From Cephalothrix spiralis (Eukaryota > Nemertea > Palaeonemertea > Archinemertea > Cephalotrichidae): 12,815 bases of DNA. Where the stretch lies: the NCBI GenBank assembly GCA_032353305.1, contig JAUCNG010222191.1:1-12815 (forward strand), given 5' to 3'. A program made the translations under genes and the position numbers. The notes under the pieces are model-generated. The model was not told where the DNA came from. It made no database searches and was given only the letters and a program-made list of their open reading frames with translations. Each line of letters begins with the position of its first letter. Position 1 is the first letter of the stretch. Positions 9,101 to 12,815 of this stretch are shown piece by piece.

Positions 9101-12100
9101 ATTCTGTATTTCCATTTAAACAAGCCAGACAGAGAGAATTAAAAACCGTTTCTTCTGATAAATCTTTACAAGAAAGGATACGCTGAACTATATTAGCACT
9201 ATTCCTTTGTGTTGCAATTATTAAACTACTGTTGTTAGTCTCAGGGATTATCTTTTCAACATTAACTCCATTTTCTATTAACATGTCGATTAAATAAAGT
9301 GTTATTATATCCCAAACGCTTCGTGGAACTTTGGCTTTAACTATATCAGCTAGATAGAAATATTCAATAGCAAAGTTAAGCACAGAGCCGAACTTAGCAA
9401 ATTGGACGTTGACATCTATCCCTGATTTCACCAATGCTCTCAGTAACTCAAAATTTAATGATGTTACCGCCCAAACCAAAAATACCACACTTATATCCTC
9501 ATTTGTTAATCCATTAATATATCCGATCCCCATGATCATCTGTACTTTTGATAACCTCTCTATCTACAAATATATTTCACTGATCTGACAAGGCATTCCA
9601 ACTTATTGATCGATATGAAGAAGAACGCGCCTATGCAAATATTAATATTTCTGTAAAATATAGTAGTGCCCATTTACCAGGAGTCTACGACTCCTGCCAT
9701 TTACCCATGCATGAATGAAGCCTTTTAATTAACAAAAAACTGTTTATGATTAACACATTTATATGAATTATATACTAGGTCAGAATAAAACCGGTTTAGA
9801 TAAACCTTTAACATTTTACACTTCAGTGAGTAGACTACCCGGTCTTTTCCTTTATTTTTCAGATATCATGAGTGACAAAACAATTGTCGTGAGCTAATTC
9901 TCAATAATATTTTCCCCCCGACTTTCACCAAAATTTGAAAATTCCTTGACTTTTCCTAGACTATTTAGACCCAAAAATATTCCTGACTTTTCCCTGAATT
10001 CCAGGTCTGAGGTTACCCTGTAAAAACTATTATGGGATGTCTTTTTCTAAATCCCAAGGTTTTCTAAGGACTTTTTGGAAACGTACATGTAGATACATAT
10101 TTAATATTTTTGTGGGATTTAGATATCTTTGAATTTGTCGTGAACTAATTCTCTGGAATATTTCCCCCCGATTTTCATCAAATTTGAAAATTCCCTGACA
10201 TTTCCCTTACCTTTTTTTACCAAAATGTTTTCTCCTGACTTTTCCTATTTTCCAGGTCAGTGGTCACTCGTTTTTTACGACTGCATTTTTTTTTGGCGGG
10301 AGGGGGCACTCACTTCACCCCGGGGCAGTTTAGAAGGTTGGCAAAATTATTTACCGATCTCTCAGTAACAGATTAAGATAAAGAAAAGAACTTACCTAAA
10401 ATGGCAGCCGACATAGCATTTTTCAAAAGGGCTAATGAACTATCGTAGACTTCTTTAGCTTGTAATACTGATCTATCAGTATGGCGATTAGCTTTTAGAA
10501 GTTTTAATAATTCGTTCAATGCACCAACCCATCGTTGTTTATCTTGTGGACTGTCAGCTAACATTAATACATGATAGGTTTTTCCAGGTGGATTTGTTTC
10601 AGAGGTTGTAATCTGAAAGAAATTTGTTAAATTTTAAAAATAAAAATTCCAGTTAGTGTGCCAAATTAGATCAAATTAATTTTGACACTAATTTGGTCTA
10701 CGATGGCGCAGTGCATTAGTTGTTAGCGCTGCTTTCAAATATGGCTTGGCTTGTGGGCGTGGTATCGAATCTTGTCTCAAAACTGATTCTAGACAAAAAC
10801 GCTAACGCATCTTTGTCAATTTCCGTAAAAAGAAATCCAAACATTTCGGCAATATTCGGAAAAATAGGGGATCACTTAACAAGAAAAATCGCTCCCAACA
10901 AATCCAAAAGCGGTTCACATGGCCGTGGGGAGTTCCACAGTGACGTCACTTTTTAATGTACCGAAGTTTTGCCGGAAACCCGCCAATTGCGTTCGGATGA
11001 ATTTTAAATGAACGCATTGGATTACAAATAAGTGTTGGTTCGGGACTTCGAGAGATGATGGATTTCTACAGGTTATGGATTTTGAATCAAATAAATAAGT
11101 TAGGTAAAATATTTTTTTGAAAATCGCTAGAAGGGCGCAAAAATCATAGTACATTTCTAAATTCCATTTTTTATTTGTTTTAAGGATCTTTCTTTGCCGA
11201 GCTGTTTTCAAACCTATACGCTTACAATAAGCGGTTGTTATCACAGAGTTGAACCCAGTTTAGGAAAAGATCGAGGTGGAAAACGATACAATGACCATGA
11301 CGATGATGATATCAATTTAAGAAACAATAATATAGTACTTACTTTAAATATTGAGGGAATATCCTTCTTAGTAGCATGAATGACGTCATTATCAAGCACC
11401 GAATCAACGCTAAAACATTCATCCCTGTAAAAGAAAATGTATTTGGACTATAAAATTAATGAATTCGAAATACATAGATATAGTTGGCAGAGGTAGAATA
11501 TTTAACCAACGACCATAAAATTGTTATGCTATTGGAAACAGAGCGCCTACAATTTCTAACTGAGCTATAAACCAGGCGGACATAAATGTCAAAAGTAAGA
11601 GCCAGCGTAATTTTGCCGACCTAAAACACCAATATATGGTCTACATGTATAATAGATTGGTCCCCTGAGACGGGGTTCGTTATAACTTACTAGGGGTGCT
11701 GAAGTTCGAAGGCAGGTTGGGGGTCGGATTTTCGGTAATTTTGACATTTCGGTTGATGGCCAGGTTCGAAGAAAATTTGTAATAACTCACTCTCGACGGC
11801 CCTGGTGATAACGTACTATTCTCTCGGTAGCTTTATTTTGGTCTTCAGACCTCCAAATAGCATTTGGAACAATTTTTACTCAGTTAAATTAATAAAAATA
11901 CCGAGATCACCGCATCGGTTGCGGATTGGGTTCTGGATTATCGGGTTCGGGTCAGGCTTAGAATACAGAGAACCAGACCTCGGCTACACTTATTCGTCGT
12001 CTGTGACAAGGTAGCCACTTTTTTACCAAATTTCCAGACATTTCCCTGATTTCCCTCACCATTTCTAAAAAATTTCCTGACCACACCCCTGTCCCACACA

Positions 12101-12815
12101 CAAACTCCACACAAACTCTTCGAAATGTAACGTCTATATGTGATCATTATATACAATGCTATTGTCTAGGCTCTTTGATGCGTTGTGATTTATAATTCGA
12201 TTCAAGAATGAGATCAATAAACTGGAATTATTCAGAAATATGTCAATAATCTCCTTGTACTCATGTACATTAATTGGTTAATATCACAAAAATAAGAACA
12301 TCGTTTGGATTATAAAAGCATGTAATTTTGTTGTAGTATACAATTTTTCTTCCAATTTTCTCGATTTGTCGCTATTTGTGACGTAGAACAATATTCTGTT
12401 TGTGACAATTTGTGCAATGGGAAACGCATGTGACCAAGCGACAAATAACTTGTAATCATATTTTAAAACATGAAAATGTCTTTCACGACAAATAATTTCA
12501 AGAATATTTTTCCCTGACTTTTCCCTGACATTCATCAAAATCTGAAAATTCCCTGACTTTTTAAACCAAATTTTTTCCGCGTGACTTTCTCTGATTTTCC
12601 CTGTTTTCCAGGTAAGTGGTCACCATAATCATCGACTGTTGCACCGCACTGGAATTAATATTTAGGTAAAAAGCGTATTTTTCTTACCTCATATCTAGAA
12701 CATTACTAACAGAAACACATGGTTGACTATTCCTATCTGGATTAATATCATATAAGAAAACTTTAAAATCACACACATAGATAAATTGTTTACTCCATCC
12801 ACGTCGTATACCACC
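51..12815 (-). CDS. CDC42BP (MRCK/gek): MRCK (myotonic dystrophy kinase-related CDC42-binding kinase), C-terminal half, 12 exons, partial
   Basis: Seen: joining minus-strand exons 12688-12815, 11343-11424, 10396-10612, 5550-5612, 4883-4963, 3689-4012, 2664-2765, 2072-2152, 1539-1636, 1000-1087, 346-448 and 51-150 gives 489 uninterrupted codons, with GT-AG at all eleven introns and matching phases. Domain order is PH, CNH (citron homology), basic linker, CRIB. Established: PH-CNH-CRIB is the C-terminal order of MRCK alpha/beta and fly genghis khan; citron kinase has CNH but no CRIB, and ROCK has no CNH. MRCKs are serine/threonine kinases acting below CDC42/Rac on actomyosin through myosin light chain regulation, at membranes and the leading edge. 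Inferred: the kinase, coiled-coil and C1 regions lie past the right edge, and the tail lies past the left edge, since exon 51-150 ends in a donor. The protein is much longer (vertebrate MRCKs are about 1,700 aa). Identification is by remembered family sequence, not a search. Confidence 0.93.
151..345 (-). other. MRCK intron between linker and CRIB exons
   Basis: 195 bp, GTACGT...TTTTCAG. The shortest host intron in the window; I see no repeat or gene in it. Confidence 0.85.
346..448 (-). CDS. CDC42BP (MRCK/gek): MRCK exon, basic linker between CNH and CRIB
   Basis: 103 nt, acceptor TTTTCATTTCAG, donor AGACG|GTACGT. Translation after the split Glu codon is [20 protein letters not shown] then [14 protein letters not shown]. 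It corresponds to the vertebrate linker with a PxTS segment, a KRR/KRK basic cluster and F-x-F before an acidic EEE. The part after EED is about eight residues shorter than I recall in vertebrate MRCKs. The last two bases plus C of the next exon give Arg. Confidence 0.85.
449..999 (-). other. MRCK intron, 551 bp, no gene found
   Basis: GTAAGT...TTTCAG. AT-rich sequence with short homopolymer runs. Short open frames on both strands have no coding character. I recognise no repeat. Confidence 0.85.
1000..1087 (-). CDS. CDC42BP (MRCK/gek): MRCK exon, end of CNH domain
   Basis: 88 nt, acceptor TTTCTTTAAG, donor CGTG|GTAAGT. It encodes [20 protein letters not shown] then LIYLHNRSR. The PLxxEGxLNL and RLIYxxN motifs end the CNH propeller in MRCK. 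The acceptor lies in TTTAAGTTAAAG, where a second AG six bases downstream is possible; the upstream one keeps the KK-LKPL join expected from homologues. Confidence 0.93.
1088..1538 (-). other. MRCK intron, 451 bp, holding a SINE remnant
   Basis: GTAAGT at 1538 to TTTAAG at 1088. The part next to the donor (about 1480-1535) is a tRNA-like SINE piece. The rest shows nothing recognisable. Confidence 0.85.
1480..1535 (-). mobile_element. tRNA-derived SINE remnant next to an MRCK donor
   Basis: The minus strand reads TGGCTCGTAATTTGGAAGTC then CCGGGTTCGAATCC (B box 1492-1502). CTCGTAA sits where an anticodon loop would be. No A box or acceptor stem remains. It begins a few bases after the donor GTAAGT at 1538. 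Confidence 0.55.
1539..1636 (-). CDS. CDC42BP (MRCK/gek): MRCK exon, CNH domain
   Basis: 98 nt, acceptor CATTTACAG, donor AAGAAG|GTAAGT. After completing Ala it encodes [20 protein letters not shown] and [12 protein letters not shown]. This matches the YNAPYLxVYSENxVDxFDVxxMEWxQT segment of MRCK. Phase 0 at the 3' end. A tRNA-like SINE remnant starts within about 10 bases of this donor. Confidence 0.94.
1637..2071 (-). other. MRCK intron, 435 bp, mostly SINE-derived
   Basis: GTAAGT...TTACAG. About half of it is the SINE described at 1730-1953. No gene is seen. Confidence 0.85.
1730..1953 (-). mobile_element. tRNA-derived SINE, Met-like head
   Basis: The minus strand opens GGGTCTCCCTGTTAGCTCTG, has an A-box-like TAGCTCTGTCGGTAGA and a B box GGTTCGATCCC (1887-1897), and CCCATAA in the anticodon-loop position (CAT). 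The D stem and acceptor stem do not pair, so it is not a functional tRNA. The body continues past AGGCAATTGCCTTGGCTTGG; its 3' end is uncertain (the limit given is approximate). Confidence 0.65.
2072..2152 (-). CDS. CDC42BP (MRCK/gek): MRCK exon, CNH domain
   Basis: 81 nt from acceptor TTTTTTCAG to donor GTAG|GTAAGT. It reads [20 protein letters not shown] then APPTGV. The GxYVDxxGxRSRxxELMWPA block is one of the most conserved MRCK/citron CNH segments. No long open frame surrounds it, so the exon is recognisable only by translation and splice sites. Boundary codons become Thr (5') and Ala (3'). Confidence 0.93.
2153..2663 (-). other. MRCK intron, 511 bp, with a G/C-run inverted repeat
   Basis: GTAAGT...TTTCAG. 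It contains a G-run/C-run inverted repeat at 2250-2279, unusual in this AT-rich setting, and two overlapping opposite-strand open frames of about 65-70 codons that show no family features. No gene is called. Confidence 0.85.
2250..2279. repeat. G-run/C-run inverted repeat
   Basis: A run of Gs (TGGTGGGGGG) and a run of Cs (CCCCCTCCC) separated by AAATTA can pair over five or more bases. Strongly GC-rich against the surrounding AT-rich intron. Confidence 0.5.
2664..2765 (-). CDS. CDC42BP (MRCK/gek): MRCK exon, CNH domain
   Basis: 102 nt from acceptor TTATCTTTCAG to donor TTTAGTA|GTAAGT. It encodes [20 protein letters not shown] and [13 protein letters not shown], equivalent to the MRCK strand with DAxxAVExxxKEYLLCF. 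Phases join the neighbours as Leu at the 5' boundary and Thr at the 3' boundary. An AGTAAG overlap allows GT at only one consistent place (2663). Confidence 0.92.
2900..2970 (+). repeat. Dispersed CCCTGAC repeat, degraded copy
   Basis: TTCCACCGACTTTCTCCAC, AGAAAATTCCCCGACTTTTG and CTACTTTCCCTATTTTAATC resemble the family blocks. Ends are not definable. Confidence 0.45.
3581..3653. repeat. ATAGGA-rich irregular tandem stretch
   Basis: Six copies of ATAGGA/TAGGAAA-like units in 73 bp (for example TAGGAAAATATAGGAAAATA). A similar pattern lies near 3208-3255. It may be part of a dispersed repeat. Confidence 0.5.
3689..4012 (-). CDS. CDC42BP (MRCK/gek): MRCK exon, central CNH domain
   Basis: The largest host exon in the window (324 nt, 107 full codons), from acceptor CTATTTTTAG to donor ATCC|GTAAGT. 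It starts [15 protein letters not shown], continues [13 protein letters not shown], then [28 protein letters not shown] and [20 protein letters not shown]. The ETKGC-like, TCLxVAxKR, RHRKxKEI and LCVGYxSxF blocks are diagnostic for MRCK-type CNH domains, which act as protein-interaction propellers. Confidence 0.95.
4013..4882 (-). other. MRCK intron, 870 bp, containing a MITE
   Basis: GTGGGT...TTTTTAG. Half of it is the inverted-repeat element at 4096-4533. The remaining 4535-4880 has no gene or repeat that I recognise. Confidence 0.85.
4096..4533. mobile_element. Non-autonomous mariner/Tc1-type MITE with long terminal inverted repeats
   Basis: The right end, reverse complemented, reads ACAGGGTGTCCCAATATTAT then GGAAAACAGCCTGATGAC. 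The left end reads ACAATATGTCCAATATTATG then GAAAACAACCAGATGAC. Arms of about 40 bp match with few changes. A further TTAATTAT block matches after a 13-base gap. TA dinucleotides flank both ends (4096-4097 and 4532-4533), as expected for the TA target duplication of Tc1/mariner elements. The interior (about 350 bp) has no transposase frame. The CAGGGTGTCCC end type is familiar from arthropod and other invertebrate genomes, which is a weak taxonomic hint. Confidence 0.78.
4883..4963 (-). CDS. CDC42BP (MRCK/gek): MRCK exon, CNH domain
   Basis: 81 nt from acceptor TTTGTTTCAG to donor TCAG|GTGGGT (phase 1 in, phase 1 out). It encodes [20 protein letters not shown] followed by LIVVIS. The residues line up with the MRCK segment in which a Gly-x-x-Lys-x-x-Gln-Ile-Glu turn precedes a hydrophobic VVISG strand. 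The split Gly codon is completed by the next exon. Confidence 0.92.
4964..5549 (-). other. MRCK intron, 586 bp, nothing recognised
   Basis: GTGAGT...TTTCAG. AT-rich, without a gene, clear repeat or tRNA-like piece that I can support. Confidence 0.8.
5550..5612 (-). CDS. CDC42BP (MRCK/gek): MRCK exon, first CNH blade
   Basis: A 63-nt micro-exon between acceptor TTATTTCAG and donor GATG|GTGAGT. Its first two bases complete an Asp codon with the G of the previous exon, giving [20 protein letters not shown] and then Asp. The [11 protein letters not shown] pattern matches the conserved start of CNH propellers. Being short and far from its 5' neighbour, it could be missed by automated gene finding. 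Confidence 0.9.
6179..6259. repeat. Two-copy tandem duplication, period about 43 bp
   Basis: AGTTCATTTTGCACT occurs at 6197-6211 and again at 6240-6254. The similarity extends upstream (TTTAAAAGCC versus AATAAAAGCC) and a few bases downstream. It lies just 3' of the ankyrin-kinase gene. Confidence 0.7.
6369..9539 (-). CDS. Ankyrin-repeat protein kinase, intronless, nested in an MRCK intron
   Basis: A single 1056-codon frame with no introns. Residues about 17-560 hold roughly 16 ankyrin repeats (for example [19 protein letters not shown] at 168). Residues 565-695 form an unassigned, probably helical linker. Residues 701-998 are a protein kinase: Gly loop GEGAFG 707-712, VAIK Lys733, alphaC Glu756, gatekeeper Thr782, HKDLKLAN 842-849 (catalytic Asp844, Asn849), DFG 862-864, APE 887-889, Asp903 and Arg984. 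The tail (1001-1056) is Ser/Thr/Glu-rich. All catalytic residues are present, so an active Ser/Thr-type kinase is likely. Established: TKL/RIPK-type kinases joined to ankyrin repeats exist in animals (TNNI3K, ANKK1, RIPK4), and RIPK1 also has HKD; in RIPK4/ANKK1 the kinase is N-terminal, whereas here it follows the repeats. Function and partner are not recognised. An in-frame TAG precedes Met1; Met3 has the better Kozak context (A at -3, G at +4). Confidence 0.93.
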   Translation of the reverse strand: MIMGIGYINGLTNEDISVVFLVWAVTSLNFELLRALVKSGIDVNVQFAKFGSVLNFAIEYFYLADIVKAKVPRSVWDIITLYLIDMLIENGVNVEKIIPETNNSSLIIATQRNSANIVQRILSCKDLSEETVFNSLCLACLNGNTELFRLLTKRITNLNKINPLFDYTTPLMLAAEKGHADLVKILILYGADPNIISLRKFRGFTALSFAVMSCKLEVIKILLNCNLKLEDVQTALEQACTTDLDIVEELLLKYPCIDIDKRGFKTTPLMAACCKGNQDIVKFLLDKGARPNVILATDSEHGIDALQCATENEHHEIVKILLKHDISSRNIEKSLSFACDVGYVDIVKTFIDHRPKPNLDTTVGKCKCMKFTPLIFAALGGHLEVVKLLFDAGANPNVVIKVSVLTSANLKGDLNMLRLLLQQGGIKKDIIQMGFLDACCYESLDIVKEYLKYDVDLGVTYVKEKHGRISPIMVAIFQGTLDCVKVLIEAGSNLNDVILVNDIIIRSPLIAACSRGDLRILDILLEHRISDEDISVSYFFACYNGCYDIACRLLDHGMNKRRIDDKFFDLGLIRHAWFDILYLATARYCYFKFNIGERTIKPLQEILDTTNGTKSSKISAMTIGEFSDAYLRNLDKCLLVLNYFQRVLNDKLDFRVYMNAVHVCKQYILTQTKFSRADARTGEFIKSLPHVLYGFYDVKPNMSKILGEGAFGIVYAGSIKELGNHREKEVAIKMIKPMKENMYLKEQENTFGILNEINVLQGMIHPNILRYYTMTWEWYIVTELCKGDLDTHYIKERTKGNRNPGRMLEDKQERFQVLIDYTNVCIQINEGMVYLHSKSMIHKDLKLANILITELGVIKIADFGLSDIIEGLSESTQQFKGTPAYAAPELIVNAKCLYSAASDMYAVSLMEYEIFFGIRYYKQEYFRDIRGKNDLTRHMSSDNRPPFIVEERNDDGEVECLQSSPPQILQDLISDTWSQDPLTRPSAAESRDRLKDFLKTLTSKTSSPPTETKKGEASSDTDKPQTFESSFSDASESIPLPSFTSNISIKNEGNKQ
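6375..6380 (-). terminator. Candidate polyadenylation signal AATAAA overlapping the end of the ankyrin-kinase CDS
   Basis: On the minus strand AATAAA occurs in the last codons (Asn-Lys-Gln-stop), three bases before the TAA. A GT/T-rich tract (TTATTATTGTGTATATATG) follows about 25-45 bases downstream, as expected for a cleavage element. I saw no other canonical AATAAA between the stop and about 6040, so the 3' UTR could be very short. This is motif evidence only. Confidence 0.45.
9670..9705. repeat. Short perfect inverted repeat flanked by direct repeats
   Basis: CAGGAGTC-TAC-GACTCCTG (9678-9696) is a perfect 8-bp stem with a 3-base loop, bracketed by CCATTTACC direct repeats (9670-9678 and 9697-9705). 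About 130 bp upstream of the nested gene start. Confidence 0.65.
9883..10018 (+). repeat. Dispersed CCCTGAC/GAAAATTCCC repeat, copy 1
   Basis: About 136 bp running from TTGTCGTGAGCTAATTCTC through CCCCCCGACTTTCACC and TTTGAAAATTCCTTGAC to TTCCAGGTCTGAGGTTACC. It aligns almost end to end with the copy 250 bp to its right and with one in the last host intron, always on the same strand. No coding capacity. Confidence 0.75.
10135..10268 (+). repeat. Dispersed CCCTGAC/GAAAATTCCC repeat, copy 2
   Basis: About 134 bp from TTGTCGTGAACTAATTCTC through TTTGAAAATTCCCTGAC to TTTTCCAGGTCAGTGGTCAC. It is the best preserved copy at its right end. The spacing to copy 1 (about 252 bp) and the shared orientation suggest a local duplication or nested insertion. 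Confidence 0.78.
10396..10612 (-). CDS. CDC42BP (MRCK/gek): MRCK exon, end of PH domain and entry to CNH domain
   Basis: 217 nt (72 codons plus one base) from acceptor TTTCTTTCAG to donor TTAG|GTAAGT. It opens [17 protein letters not shown], then [16 protein letters not shown], the C-terminal PH helix with its invariant Trp. Next comes [20 protein letters not shown], the usual MRCK lead into the CNH propeller. If the donor is skipped, the frame adds only GKFFSLS before a stop. The next exon is 4783 bp away because this intron contains the ankyrin-kinase gene. Confidence 0.94.
10661..10696. repeat. Imperfect 36-bp palindrome
   Basis: CCAAATTAG and CTAATTTGG form 9-bp perfect arms around TCAAATTAATTTTGA, itself nearly palindromic. 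It lies 49-84 bases upstream of the acceptor of MRCK exon 10396-10612. Confidence 0.65.
10704..10775 (+). mobile_element. tRNA-like segment, probable SINE head
   Basis: The plus strand contains TGGCGCAGTGCATTAGTTGT, TAGCGC and, 40 bases on, a B box GGTATCGAATC (10761-10771). Spacing fits tRNA A and B boxes, but no cloverleaf forms. Body extent unknown. Confidence 0.45.
11343..11424 (-). CDS. CDC42BP (MRCK/gek): MRCK exon, middle of PH domain
   Basis: 82 nt from acceptor TTTTACAG to donor AAA|GTAAGT. The first base completes the AGG (Arg) codon split with the previous exon, then 27 codons start [10 protein letters not shown] and run through [15 protein letters not shown]. The DVIHATxxDIPxIF stretch is a strongly conserved MRCK PH-domain signature, which fixes the frame. 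It ends in phase 0. Confidence 0.92.
11487..11573 (-). mobile_element. Degraded tRNA-derived SINE
   Basis: The minus strand has TTATAGCTCAGTTAGAAATT (A-box-like) and ATGGTCGTTGGTTAAATATT (B-box region with lost CGA). ATGGTCGTTGGTT is identical to the head of the SINE at 1730-1953, suggesting a shared family. Confidence 0.5.
12008..12083 (+). repeat. Dispersed CCCTGAC repeat, short fragment
   Basis: TTTTTTACCAAATTTCCAG, ACATTTCCCTGATTTCCC and AATTTCCTGACCAC resemble the middle and right part of the same family, but block order and ends are degraded. Confidence 0.5.
12485..12624 (+). repeat. Dispersed CCCTGAC/GAAAATTCCC repeat, copy 3
   Basis: About 140 bp: ACGACAAATAATTTCAAG, TTTTTCCCTGACTTTTCCC, CTGAAAATTCCCTGAC, then TTTTCCAGGTAAGTGGTCACC. 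The same order of blocks as copies 1 and 2. On the opposite strand it translates as low-information peptide, not a gene. Confidence 0.78.
12688..12815 (-). CDS. CDC42BP (MRCK/gek): MRCK exon, start of PH domain (cut by window edge)
   Basis: Encodes 42 codons plus two bases, opening GGIRRGW and containing [10 protein letters not shown], then VSNVLDM. GGxxxGW and the CDxKxFLYD strand are typical of the first PH-domain strands in MRCK. The donor is AG|GTAAGA at 12687 (phase 2). The window stops inside the exon, so the first residues of the PH domain and the acceptor are missing. PH domains of this family bind phosphoinositides and help membrane targeting. Confidence 0.9.

Larger units (their letters stand above)
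5613..10395 (-). other. MRCK giant intron (4783 bp) hosting the ankyrin-kinase gene
   Basis: GTAAGT at 10395 to TTTCAG at 5613. From right to left it has a GC-rich patch near 10290-10327, two copies of the CCCTGAC repeat (10135-10268 and 9883-10018), a 0.35-kb stretch upstream of the nested gene with a small palindrome (9678-9696), the nested gene (6369-9539), then about 750 bp of AT-rich sequence with a 43-bp-period duplication (6179-6259) and no gene. Confidence 0.88.
10613..11342 (-). other. MRCK intron, 730 bp, with palindrome and tRNA-like segment
   Basis: GTAAGT...CTTTCAG. It contains the imperfect palindrome at 10661-10696 and a plus-strand tRNA-like segment at 10704-10775. The rest (10780-11340) is somewhat GC-richer than its surroundings and may be the SINE body, but I cannot define its ends. 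Confidence 0.8.
11425..12687 (-). other. MRCK intron, 1263 bp, repeat-rich
   Basis: GTAAGA...TTTTACAG. It holds a degraded tRNA-like SINE (11487-11573) and two members of the CCCTGAC repeat family (about 12008-12083 and 12485-12624). The stretch 11640-12000 has several GGTTCG/GAAGTTCGAAGG-like pieces suggesting another old repeat that I cannot name. No gene is seen. Confidence 0.8.

Noticed and set aside
6369-9539. Bacterial symbiont origin or contamination for the ankyrin gene
   Set aside because: The kinase is of eukaryotic TKL type, base composition matches the surroundings, a eukaryotic AATAAA overlaps the stop, and MRCK exons flank it on both sides. Transfer in the distant past is not excluded.
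11381-11389. CRE-like TGACGTCA sites here, at 4491 and a related one near 10940
   Set aside because: The first lies in conserved coding sequence (Asp-Val-Ile), the second is inside a MITE arm; no evidence of regulatory use.

Overview
The window is animal nuclear DNA and everything clearly coding lies on the minus strand, so genes read from right to left. It is AT-rich, with eleven GT-AG introns, tRNA-derived SINE remnants and short inverted-repeat elements. No bacterial operon or Shine-Dalgarno layout is visible. The host gene is an MRCK (CDC42BP / Drosophila genghis khan) orthologue, a metazoan Rho-family effector kinase. The repeat content and protein divergence suggest an invertebrate, but I cannot name the phylum.

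Host gene. Twelve exons, joined by hand, give 1467 nt (489 codons) with every splice phase consistent. Exons at 12688-12815 (cut by the window edge), 11343-11424 and 10396-10612 encode the PH domain. The end of 10396-10612 and exons 5550-5612, 4883-4963, 3689-4012, 2664-2765, 2072-2152, 1539-1636 and 1000-1087 encode the citron-homology (CNH) domain. Exon 346-448 is a basic linker, and exon 51-150 carries a CRIB motif. The kinase, coiled-coil and C1 parts lie beyond base 12815. The C-terminal tail lies beyond base 1.

Nested gene. The intron between exons 10396-10612 and 5550-5612 is 4783 bp, far larger than the others (195-1263 bp). It contains a complete intronless gene on the same strand (6369-9539, 1056 aa). 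This is an ankyrin-repeat protein (about 16 repeats, most arranged as a three-repeat module of about 100 aa) followed by a helical linker and a complete TKL/RIPK-like protein kinase with HKD in place of HRD. A consensus AATAAA overlaps its stop codon, so its 3' processing may compete with splicing of the MRCK intron. It is the most unusual item in the window.

Introns and repeats. The introns hold a 440-bp mariner-type MITE with long TIRs (about 4096-4533), four or five same-orientation copies of an unnamed dispersed repeat rich in CCCTGAC/GAAAATTCCC, four tRNA-like SINE pieces, ATAGGA-rich stretches and several small palindromes. I found no functional tRNA or rRNA gene, CRISPR array or intact transposase.
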